A stretch of 64,000 nt of DNA, taken from JAGVPT01 sp963772165. GTDB lineage: Bacteria > Bacteroidota > Ignavibacteria > UBA10030 > UBA8401. A model generated the notes under the pieces. That model did not search any database. It was given only the letters and a program-made list of their open reading frames with translations, and was not told where the DNA came from. Below are positions 58,077 through 64,000 of this stretch, piece after piece; position 1 is the stretch's first letter, and each line of letters begins with the position of its first letter. The position numbers were made by a program, and so were the translations under genes. The DNA is taken from positions 124,001-188,000 of the forward strand of contig CAVYWA010000010.1 of assembly GCA_963772165.1 (NCBI GenBank), written 5' to 3'.

Positions 58077-58664
58077 TTAGTTTAAGGGAATGCGCAGACT
58101 CGCACGCATTTCGGTTGTCGGCTGGAGATTCGGGCTAACTTCAAAATTGTAGAGGCTTGCATCGACGTACGCATCGAGCAAATTGACGACATACTCGATG
58201 GCAAGGTACCAGGCAAACGTATCGCGCTGATTATGATAAAAATTTCGGTTGCTCAATAAATTTGAAGTGTCCGGCTTGGCCAAAGCGATTTCCGCCGCAT
58301 ATGCGCTGCGGTACTGTTGGTACAGTTTGTTCTGTTGATTATACACTGAAATGAAATAATATCCTAGCCCCCAGATGATCGGCGGCTTCCAGTACGAACC
58401 GTTATACACCTGCCCTGCCCCCGGAACGACAAGTGAGGCTAAGAGCGCGACCGTTGTCGACTTTCCCGGCCGCCGCACGGTATCTGTACTGAAACCCATT
58501 TTGGCGACCGCTGAATCTTCGTTAAAAACGTGAATAGCGGAATCGGGAAGGGATACAATTCGAAGCGGGGTTGCGATCGGCTGCTCATAGCGAGGAGAAA
58601 CCTGCGCGCGTATTGCAGGCAAAACAAAAAACCAGAGCAGAGTACCATAACTAAGCAACTTCAA
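58077..58664 (-). CDS. DUF5683-domain protein
   Basis: A 195-residue protein with a signal peptide (LLSYGTLLWFFVLPAIRAQ). A core reads VALLASLVVPGAGQVYNGSYWKPPIIWGLGYYF, a typical DUF5683 membrane hairpin, followed by a Tyr/Gln-rich helix (YNQQNKLYQQYRSAYAAE) and IEYVVNLLDAYVDASLYNF. The family occurs mainly in Bacteroidota and has no assigned role; it is often placed next to parA/parB, as here (ridA lies between). The end RIPLN suggests a beta strand. Confidence 0.85.
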   Translation of the reverse strand: MKLLSYGTLLWFFVLPAIRAQVSPRYEQPIATPLRIVSLPDSAIHVFNEDSAVAKMGFSTDTVRRPGKSTTVALLASLVVPGAGQVYNGSYWKPPIIWGLGYYFISVYNQQNKLYQQYRSAYAAEIALAKPDTSNLLSNRNFYHNQRDTFAWYLAIEYVVNLLDAYVDASLYNFEVSPNLQPTTEMRASLRIPLN

Positions 58665-58729
58665 AGAAAACCCCGGATATAAGAATTGAAAAGAGGATTA
58701 CCTCACGGAATCCCGATCTTTTTATGCCG

Positions 58730-59113
58730 TTAATAGATTACCGCAATCACTTCAATTTCCACGGCCACATCTTTCGGCAGGCGGGCGACTTCAACGGTGC
58801 TGCGTGCGGGTGAAGCTTCACCAAAATATTTTCCATAGACTTCATTCATGGCAGCGAAGTCGTTCATATTTTTCAGGAAGACTGTCGTTTTCACAACGTG
58901 GGCAAAATCGGAGTGGCTCGCGACGAGGATCGCTTTGAGATTTTCGCAGACCTGTTTTGTCTGTTCGGCAACCGACGCGCCGACGATGTCCCCCGTTTTT
59001 GGGTCAAGCGCGATTTGCCCTGCCGTAAACAACAGTTGTCCCTGCACCGCGACCGCTTGGTTGTACGGACCGATTGGGGGTGGAGCGTTCTCCGTATTGA
59101 TGATTGTTTTCAT
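58730..59113 (-). CDS. ridA: RidA-family reactive intermediate deaminase
   Basis: Hydrolyses reactive enamine/imine intermediates such as 2-aminoacrylate. The 127-residue product matches the family in full: APPPIGPYNQAVAVQGQLLFTAGQI, a middle VCENLKAILVASHSDFAHVVKTTVFL and the conserved Arg in SPARSTVEVARLPKD, with the final EIEVIAV. It lies between parB and the DUF5683 gene on the same strand, with gaps of about 60 nt. Confidence 0.94.
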   Translation of the reverse strand: MKTIINTENAPPPIGPYNQAVAVQGQLLFTAGQIALDPKTGDIVGASVAEQTKQVCENLKAILVASHSDFAHVVKTTVFLKNMNDFAAMNEVYGKYFGEASPARSTVEVARLPKDVAVEIEVIAVIY

Positions 59114-59173
59114 TGTTGATTTCCATTCTATGAAGAGGCCGTTCCAGTGTGTGCCGGCCGAAGAGCGTGAAAT

Positions 59174-60088
59174 TTATTTCTCCAGTAATTCCAGCAGCCT
59201 GTCGAGGTCGCCGGCATTATAATACTCTATGACAATCTCCCCCCCACCGCCGAGTTGTTTACGAATTGTTACTTTGGTCCCGAACGATTCACGCAAGCGC
59301 GTTTCAACGCTTTGGAAGCCGATGTCGGAGCGCCCCGGCGACTGTGAACGGCTTTTCTTCTCCGATTTCTTGCCGAAATCTTTAACAAGTGATTCGACAT
59401 TCCGGACCGACAGCCCTTGCCTCACAATCTTTTCGTGCAGCCGAAGCTGAACCTTTTCATCCGGAAGAGCGATGAGCGCCCTCGCATGCCCCATCGATAT
59501 TTCGTCTTTTCGCAGAGAGTCCTTGATCTTTTCCGGGAGCTTTAGCAGCCGAAGAAAATTCGTCACTGTTGTTCTATCCTTGCCGATTTTTTGCGCAACC
59601 TCTTCCTGTGTCAGCCGGCATTCGTCGATCAGCCGCTGATAGGAAACGGCAATTTCAAGAGGGTTCAAATGCTCGCGCTGCAAATTTTCTACAAGCGCGA
59701 GCTCCAGCATCTCTTCGTCGGATGAGACCTTGATGATATACGCCGGAATCGTTTTTAATCCGGCTTCTTGTGACGCGCGGATTCGGCGCTCGCCGGAGAT
59801 AAGTTCGTAATTCCCCTCGGCAACACGGCGTACGGTAACGGGCTGGATGACTCCTTTTTCCAAAATCGACCGCTTCAGTTCACTCAACGATTCCGCATCA
59901 AAGTTAAGGCGCGGCTGGTACGGATTGGGACGGACTTTCGCAACCTCAACGGCAACGATCACGTTGTCTAATCCCTCATCGTTCGGAAGGGCCCCCGGGG
60001 AAATTGGTTCTTCACGCAGCGGCGTCCGGGGAATGAGTGCACTCAACCCTTTGCCCAGCACAGATTTTGTTTTGTGATTATCGGCCAT
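59174..60088 (-). CDS. parB: Chromosome partitioning protein ParB
   Basis: A CTP-dependent centromere-binding clamp. In the 304-residue product a basic N-terminus (KSVLGKGLSALIP) precedes the ParB/Srx domain with KVRPNPYQPRLNFD and the CTP-binding GERRIRASQEAG. A helix-turn-helix follows (EEVAQKIGKDRTTVTNFLRLLKLP), then GHARALIAL and a C-terminal dimerisation domain that ends in a Leu-rich helix. The start is 15 nt after parA. No 16-bp parS site was found in the window. Confidence 0.95.
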   Translation of the reverse strand: MADNHKTKSVLGKGLSALIPRTPLREEPISPGALPNDEGLDNVIVAVEVAKVRPNPYQPRLNFDAESLSELKRSILEKGVIQPVTVRRVAEGNYELISGERRIRASQEAGLKTIPAYIIKVSSDEEMLELALVENLQREHLNPLEIAVSYQRLIDECRLTQEEVAQKIGKDRTTVTNFLRLLKLPEKIKDSLRKDEISMGHARALIALPDEKVQLRLHEKIVRQGLSVRNVESLVKDFGKKSEKKSRSQSPGRSDIGFQSVETRLRESFGTKVTIRKQLGGGGEIVIEYYNAGDLDRLLELLEK

Positions 60089-60103
60089 GGCGCATCGCAG
60101 GGG

Positions 60104-60982
60104 TTACGATTGTGAAGAGGTGCGATTTGAAATTTCCGACTGAACGGGAACCGGCTGCACGACGGACGGAGCAGGGGCCGCCGCATACGCAGCGCGGGCG
60201 GGAGAGGCCGCGGCAGCGCGCTGGTTACGTTTCAATACTTCCTGGGCAAGATCGATATAGTTTCTCGTACCGGATGAGAGGGCATCGTAAAGCAGAATTG
60301 GCTTGCCAAAACTCGGCGCTTCGCTCAGCCTGACGTTTCTTGAAATGATCGTAGAAAATACTTTCTCGCCGAAATACTTTTTAACCTCGTCGACGATTTG
60401 GTTGGAAAGACGAAGGCGGGAATCAAACATCGTCATCAACACCCCTTCAATATCGAGAGGCGGATTAAGATTCTTCTTCACCATATTAATAGTGTTCAAG
60501 AGTTGGCCCAGCCCCTCGAGGGCGTAATACTCGCACTGCACGGGTATCAACACCGCATCGGCAGCCGTCAGAGCATTGAGCGTAATGAGTCCGAGCGACG
60601 GCGGGCAGTCGATAATGATGTATTCATACGAAGACCGGATGGACTCGAGGGCAACCCTCATTTTCTTCTCGCGGTTCGCCTCATTCACCATTTCAATTTC
60701 CGATCCGACAAGATTGATGTGTGAAGGAAGCAGGGAAAGGAACGGCATCGATGTCTTGATGACTGCGTCTGCCGCTTCAATCTCCCCGATCAATACTTCA
60801 TACATCGTCTTGTCTAAGGTCTTGCTTTCAACGCCCACGCCGCTTGTTGCGTTCGCCTGCGGATCCGTATCCACGAGCAACGTCGAATGTTCCGCAGCGG
60901 AAATGGAGGCCGCAAGATTCACCGCCGTCGTGGTCTTTCCCACGCCTCCTTTTTGATTCGCTATTGCAATGATTTTTCCCAT
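60104..60982 (-). CDS. parA: Chromosome partitioning ATPase ParA
   Basis: A deviant Walker ATPase of 292 residues. AIANQKGGVGKTTTAVNLAA is the P-loop with the signature Lys, followed by LLVDTDPQANATSGVG and YIIIDCPPSLGLITLNAL. The C-terminal extension after about residue 255 is Ala/Pro-rich (AAAASPARAAYAAAPAPS) and probably disordered. It segregates chromosome origins with ParB. The ATG overlaps the stop of the membrane gene upstream by one base (TAATG). Confidence 0.95.
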   Translation of the reverse strand: MGKIIAIANQKGGVGKTTTAVNLAASISAAEHSTLLVDTDPQANATSGVGVESKTLDKTMYEVLIGEIEAADAVIKTSMPFLSLLPSHINLVGSEIEMVNEANREKKMRVALESIRSSYEYIIIDCPPSLGLITLNALTAADAVLIPVQCEYYALEGLGQLLNTINMVKKNLNPPLDIEGVLMTMFDSRLRLSNQIVDEVKKYFGEKVFSTIISRNVRLSEAPSFGKPILLYDALSSGTRNYIDLAQEVLKRNQRAAAASPARAAYAAAPAPSVVQPVPVQSEISNRTSSQS

Positions 60983-61467
60983 TAAAGCGCAACCATTCTG
61001 GCAGAAACCAATAATGTGATGATGCCGAGTGCAAGGTTCGTTCGCCTTCTTCCCAGCATCTTTTGGTGCTGTGCAAAGAGATCATCCCGGGTTGCTTCGG
61101 CAGGAGCTGAAGCTATCATCGATTCCATTTTTTTTAGGACACCCATTCCCGAGATTTCGACTCCGACCATGAGAACATAAATGAATTCTTTTACAAGGAG
61201 AAGGTAGTCCCACTCACCGCGGTACCGGCCAAACACAAATCGGGGACTAAAAAGCATTAAGAGCACGCCGGTAATTGCGGTTGTCCACACGCACATCCAG
61301 ACGAATCCGGTAAACCGTCTCTCCATCCGGACATACTGAAACGACGTTGTCATTCCCTCATACTGGAAAACAGGGTAAAGAATTCCCCCCATATATAAAA
61401 GTCCGCCCACCCAGACCACCGCAGAAAAAATATGCATACTGCGGGTCGCCCATATCATAAATTCCAT
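60982..61467 (-). CDS. CopD-like four-helix membrane protein
   Basis: A 161-residue protein with four predicted helices. It opens with ATRSMHIFSAVVWVGGLLYMGG, whose His and Gly pattern resembles the CopD/YkoC-like (DUF2269-type) proteins that may handle haem or copper; the second and third helices are GFVWMCVWTTAITGVLLM and LLLVKEFIYVLMVGVEI. Charged residues between helices 3 and 4 are mainly polar. The function is unknown. It is translationally coupled to parA by a 1-nt overlap, which makes it likely to be co-expressed with the partition genes. Confidence 0.72.
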   Translation of the reverse strand: MEFMIWATRSMHIFSAVVWVGGLLYMGGILYPVFQYEGMTTSFQYVRMERRFTGFVWMCVWTTAITGVLLMLFSPRFVFGRYRGEWDYLLLVKEFIYVLMVGVEISGMGVLKKMESMIASAPAEATRDDLFAQHQKMLGRRRTNLALGIITLLVSARMVAL

Positions 61468-61550
61468 ACTCGATTGGCCAGAAAATGGGTCGCACTTTCA
61501 GCACACCTTTAAGTGCCAAGGGTAACTCAATATAATCCTTTTTGAAAACT

Positions 61551-61569
61551 GATGCAATGAAATTGCATC
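61551..61569 (+). other. Stem-loop in the crcB leader
   Basis: A perfect 8-bp stem GATGCAAT/ATTGCATC with loop GAA, 45 nt before the crcB ATG. A TATAAT box stands at 61531-61536, without a good -35 match. I compared it with the fluoride (crcB) riboswitch consensus from memory and could not find its conserved segments, so I do not call a riboswitch. Confidence 0.4.
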
Positions 61570-61613
61570 CTCCGCTTCCAATTCTTATCTTAAAGGATAA
61601 CTTTTGGAGAAAA

Positions 61614-61988
61614 ATGGAGAAATATTTATTTATCGGTGTTGGAGGCTTCATTGGAAGCATAAGCCGATATGGGTTATCCGGCTTACTCTATAGAGTTTTA
61701 GGCGATCGATTTCCATACGGGACACTGGCCGTTAACGTGATCGGCTGCTTTACGATCGGACTGTTGATGACGTTGTTTGAAGAACGCTGGCTTGTTCAGC
61801 CGAACGTCCGGTTACTTTTGACGGTCGGAATCCTCGGTGGCTTCACAACGTTTTCCACGTTCAGTTATGAAACAATTGAAATATTGAGAGCCGGCAATTT
61901 TGCAACGGGCTTCCTCAACATTTTTGGCAGCATCATCTTTTGCCTCGGCGCGACGTGGGCGGGCTCAATAGCCGCTAAATTAGTATAA
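61614..61988 (+). CDS. crcB: Fluoride channel CrcB/Fluc
   Basis: A 124-residue four-helix protein that exports fluoride as a dual-topology dimer. It shows FIGVGGFIGSISRYGLSG, FPYGTLAVNVIGCFTIGLLM (with the conserved Asn), RLLLTVGILGGFTTFSTFSYET (the GGxTTFSTF signature with the central-sodium and Phe-box residues). I chose the ATG at 61614 with GGAG 6 nt upstream; the frame is open to 61542, but the extension is not part of the family. It is followed after 11 nt by a DUF190 gene, a frequent pairing. Confidence 0.95.
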   Translation: MEKYLFIGVGGFIGSISRYGLSGLLYRVLGDRFPYGTLAVNVIGCFTIGLLMTLFEERWLVQPNVRLLLTVGILGGFTTFSTFSYETIEILRAGNFATGFLNIFGSIIFCLGATWAGSIAAKLV

Positions 61989-61999
61989 GTGAGGATACG

Positions 62000-62347
62000 A
62001 TGAAACTTTCAGGCGAAGGAAAACTCTTAAGGATTTTTTTGGGGGAAGGAGACCGCTACAACGGACAGCAATTGTTTGAAGCGATCGTCCATCTTGCCCG
62101 TTCCAAAGGGCTTGCCGGGGCGACCGTGCTGCGAGGCGTCGAGGGGTTCGGGGCGCACAGCAGAATGCACAAGTCTGCCATTCTCGATCTTTCGGAGGAT
62201 CTCCCTATCCTCATTGAAATTGTCGACACAAGCGAAAAAGTAGAAGCGCTGCTCCCCGAAATAGATGCAATCATCGAAAAGGCAAATTGCGGCGTCATGA
62301 TGACGATGGAAAGAGTCGACGTGAGAAAATATTCGGCGGGAAAGTGA
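62000..62347 (+). CDS. DUF190 domain protein
   Basis: A 115-residue protein of the PII-like DUF190 family: KLLRIFLGEGDRYNGQQLFEAIV, SKGLAGATVLRGVEGFG (GATVxRGxxGFG signature) and the end KANCGVMMTMERVDV. It is commonly encoded next to crcB and may bind a nucleotide or modulate ion homeostasis. The trimer-forming fold is related to GlnB. It starts 11 nt after crcB and is convergent with fmt. Confidence 0.9.
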   Translation: MKLSGEGKLLRIFLGEGDRYNGQQLFEAIVHLARSKGLAGATVLRGVEGFGAHSRMHKSAILDLSEDLPILIEIVDTSEKVEALLPEIDAIIEKANCGVMMTMERVDVRKYSAGK

Positions 62348-62353
62348 GCCTGC

Positions 62354-63280
62354 TTATTTTAGAAGATCATCGTTGTTGAATTTGTATCCCCTCAAAAACT
62401 CTTCCGCACTCATTCTCTTCTTTCCTTCTTGTTGAATTTCCAGAACGGAAATTGTTCCATTCCCCGTCGCAACATGCAATGTACCCTCAGAGACAGTAAT
62501 TCCGCCTGCTTCCGGATTCTGCATTCTGACTTCTGATTTCTCGCTTCTGTATATCTTCAGCATCGTTCCGCCGTGCATCGTCCACGCCCCGGGATACGGC
62601 GAAAGCCCCCGAATGAAATTATGAATTGTTGCCGCAGGTTTCTTCCAATCAATTCGACAATCGTCTTTGAATATTTTCGGTGCGGGGGATGAAAGCGAGT
62701 CGTCCTGTTGCCGGGGCTGCGTTTTCCCCAATTCGATCAAACGAACGGTTTGTAAAACAATTTCCGCTCCGACGTCCGAAAGCGTATCGTGCAATTCCCC
62801 CGCAGTCATCGATGCGGGAATTGCGACCCGGGCTTGAAGAATGATGTTCCCCGTATCGACTTTTTCTCGAAGGAAAAATGTTGTCACGCCCGACTCTTTT
62901 TCTCCGTTGATGATAGCCCAGTTAATCGGCGCCGCTCCGCGATACTTCGGAAGCAGGGAGGCATGCAAATTAAAAGCTCCCTTCGCCGGAATTGAAAATA
63001 CCTGCGGCGGAAGGATGCGAAATGCAACGACGACCAACAGATCCGGGCGGAACGACGCGAGGGATGTGATGAAATCCGCACTCTTTAACGACTCCGGCTG
63101 AAGCAGCGATAGCGAATGTTTCAGTGCGGACTCTTTCACTGGCGTGTACCAGACTTGCTGTCCCCGGCCGCGGGGCTTGTCCGGTGCGGTCACTACTGCG
63201 GCGATGTGATAATTATTTTTCAGGAGAATCTCAAGGCTCGGGACGGCAAAGTCCGGAGTCCCCATGAAAACAATGTTCAT
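62354..63280 (-). CDS. fmt: Methionyl-tRNA formyltransferase
   Basis: Formylates initiator Met-tRNA. The 308-residue product has NIVFMGTPDFAVPSLE, VVTAPDKPRGRGQ, the 10-formyl-THF site region AFNLHASLLPKYRGAAPINWAI with NxHxSLLP, GVTTFFLREKVDTGNII, and a C-terminal domain. In that domain, residues about 244-255 (RSEKSEVRMQN) are encoded by a degenerate heptamer array. This stretch sits in a loop that varies in the family. The start overlaps the def stop by 4 nt, and Fmt and Def act in the same pathway. Confidence 0.94.
   Translation of the reverse strand: MNIVFMGTPDFAVPSLEILLKNNYHIAAVVTAPDKPRGRGQQVWYTPVKESALKHSLSLLQPESLKSADFITSLASFRPDLLVVVAFRILPPQVFSIPAKGAFNLHASLLPKYRGAAPINWAIINGEKESGVTTFFLREKVDTGNIILQARVAIPASMTAGELHDTLSDVGAEIVLQTVRLIELGKTQPRQQDDSLSSPAPKIFKDDCRIDWKKPAATIHNFIRGLSPYPGAWTMHGGTMLKIYRSEKSEVRMQNPEAGGITVSEGTLHVATGNGTISVLEIQQEGKKRMSAEEFLRGYKFNNDDLLK
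62517..62551. repeat. Heptamer array inside the fmt coding frame
   Basis: Five 7-nt units on the plus strand: TTCTGCA, TTCTGAC, TTCTGAT, TTCTCGC, TTCTGTA. TTCT is invariant and the G at position 5 is kept in four of five. The array covers 35 nt of fmt, about codons 244-255, without breaking the frame. Confidence 0.75.
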
Positions 63281-63846
63281 TTTTTTGTCTTTGGTTTTTC
63301 ATCCTTCGGCAACACGACGTCGTACTTCTGCTCGAAATCGCCTTTGGAGATTTTCTTCAACTTGCTCCTCAACAATGTCCGTTTCGCTGCGCTCAGATGG
63401 TCTGTAATGAGAATACCGTTCAAGTGGTCGATCTCATGCTGCAACACTCGTCCGAGCATCCCTGTTGCTTCAATTTTCTGTTCGCGTAAATTTGCATCAT
63501 GGAATTTCACCGTGACTTTCTCCGCCCGGCGTACAATGTCGCGTATTTCCGGAAGGCTTAAACACCCTTCTTCCATTTCCCACTCGCCTTCTTCTTCGAT
63601 AATTTCCGGATTGATGACGGCCATCGGTTTCGTCTCTTTGTATTCTTCCATATCCGAAAGGTCGACGACGAGGATTTGTTCCAAAACGCCGACTTGATTC
63701 GCTGCAAGTCCGATGCCGTTCGAGGAGTGCATCGTTTCAAACATATCTTTGATCAATTGAATGGTCTCATCCGAGATTTCCTTCACCGGCTTCGCCTTTT
63801 TCTTCAGGATGTCGGTCCCGTAAATGTAGATTGGTAATGCTGCCAT
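63277..63846 (-). CDS. def: Peptide deformylase
   Basis: Removes the N-formyl group from nascent proteins with a metal (Fe2+ or Zn2+). The 189-residue product has the three family motifs: GIGLAANQVG (motif 1), EGCLSLPEI (motif 2, with the metal Cys) and QHEIDHLNGILI (motif 3, HExxH). It ends in a Lys-rich tail. It is the usual partner of fmt, overlapping it by 4 nt. Confidence 0.96.
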   Translation of the reverse strand: MAALPIYIYGTDILKKKAKPVKEISDETIQLIKDMFETMHSSNGIGLAANQVGVLEQILVVDLSDMEEYKETKPMAVINPEIIEEEGEWEMEEGCLSLPEIRDIVRRAEKVTVKFHDANLREQKIEATGMLGRVLQHEIDHLNGILITDHLSAAKRTLLRSKLKKISKGDFEQKYDVVLPKDEKPKTKK

Positions 63847-63892
63847 GGGGTATCGGGTAATTGGTTTTAGCTGTTAGAAAAATAGTTTATTC

Positions 63893-63920
63893 TTCTGACT
63901 TCTGTATTCTGTCTACTGAA
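63893..63920. repeat. Heptamer array upstream of def
   Basis: Four 7-nt units: TTCTGAC, TTCTGTA, TTCTGTC, TACTGAA. The register continues more loosely as TCCTTTA, TTCAATA to 63934, across the stop codon of the upstream gene. They fill the gap between def and that gene. Confidence 0.7.
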
Positions 63921-63924
63921 TCCT

Positions 63925-63999
63925 TTATTCAATAATTCTCCGCGACTCCGTATACCGTTTCTTATAGTATGAACTTTCAATCGAAGAAATCGTGACGCC
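63925..63999 (-). CDS. C-terminal fragment of an unidentified gene (truncated by window edge)
   Basis: On the minus strand a frame open from the window edge to a TAA at 63927-63925 gives 24 residues ending SSYYKKRYTESRRIIE. It lies on the same strand and upstream of def, with the gap to def filled by a heptamer array. The fragment is too short to assign. Confidence 0.4.
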   Translation of the reverse strand, partial: GVTISSIESSYYKKRYTESRRIIE

Positions 64000-64000
64000 A

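Noticed and set aside
61468..61613. Possible fluoride riboswitch upstream of crcB
   Set aside because: The leader has a single simple stem-loop; the conserved segments of the fluoride aptamer were not found. A covariance-model search would be decisive.

Overview
The window looks like chromosomal core genome of a Gram-negative bacterium from the Bacteroidota/Chlorobiota side of the tree, most likely an Ignavibacteria-like lineage. This is inferred from gene content: a PorV/PorQ-type outer-membrane protein, an Ig-like lipoprotein of the Bacteroidota type, a DUF5683 protein, an LptD-type assembly porin, a TonB-ExbB-ExbD-ExbD cluster, an efp-accB-accC operon and a eukaryote/archaea-type class II glycyl-tRNA synthetase. 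Genes are tightly packed with many 1-4 nt overlaps. I see no tRNA, rRNA, CRISPR array, prophage or intact insertion sequence. Several spacers carry E. coli-like -35/-10 pairs with 16-18 nt spacing.

Layout: 1-3.2 kb, end of an MFS transporter, then a minus-strand operon efp-accB-accC-gcvH (fatty-acid carboxylation plus a lipoyl carrier). 3.3-6.6 kb, a small lipoprotein, an orphan double-GAF histidine kinase and purM. 6.7-15.4 kb, a plus-strand run: FAH-family hydrolase, M23 peptidase, two-helix K+ channel with RCK domain, free-standing cyclic-nucleotide-binding protein, valS and an esterase. 15.8-19.8 kb, a palindromic repeat, a deoC with an unusual Cys-rich N-terminal extension, two coupled SPOR proteins and an rhlE-type helicase. 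19.8-22.7 kb, an Ig-like lipoprotein and a PorV-like protein. 22.8-31.9 kb, a ten-gene minus-strand run (AMMECR1, Memo, DUF2520, PHP phosphatase, nucleotidyltransferase, small membrane protein, glyS, CPBP protease, TPR protein, ZIP transporter) behind a good promoter. 32.0-38.9 kb, a nine-gene minus-strand run STAS-exbB-exbD-exbD-tonB-small membrane protein-PstS-like-TPR-lipoprotein that closes on an intrinsic terminator. 39.4-47.0 kb, DUF255 protein, frameshifted lptD, ROK kinase, rarA and divIC. 47.2-51.6 kb, an Fe-S RNA methyltransferase, SnoaL-like protein, ddl and metF. 51.7-55.6 kb, a MITE-like palindrome, an HNH-like protein and a macA-macB efflux system. 55.8-64 kb, maeB, DUF5683, ridA, parA-parB, a CopD-like membrane protein, crcB-DUF190, fmt-def and the end of one more gene.

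The most unusual signal is not a gene. Several short spacers, and one stretch inside the fmt reading frame, are built from degenerate 7-nt units of a shared type T(T/A)CT(G/T)NN. The clearest array (GTTCTTA, seven perfect copies) directly abuts the start codon of the ROK kinase. Two nested-palindrome elements of MITE/REP type are also present, one of which seems to supply the -35 box of metF. Other points are a one-base frameshift in lptD, an encapsulation-peptide-like extension on DeoC, and an EF-P with Asn at the position normally modified.
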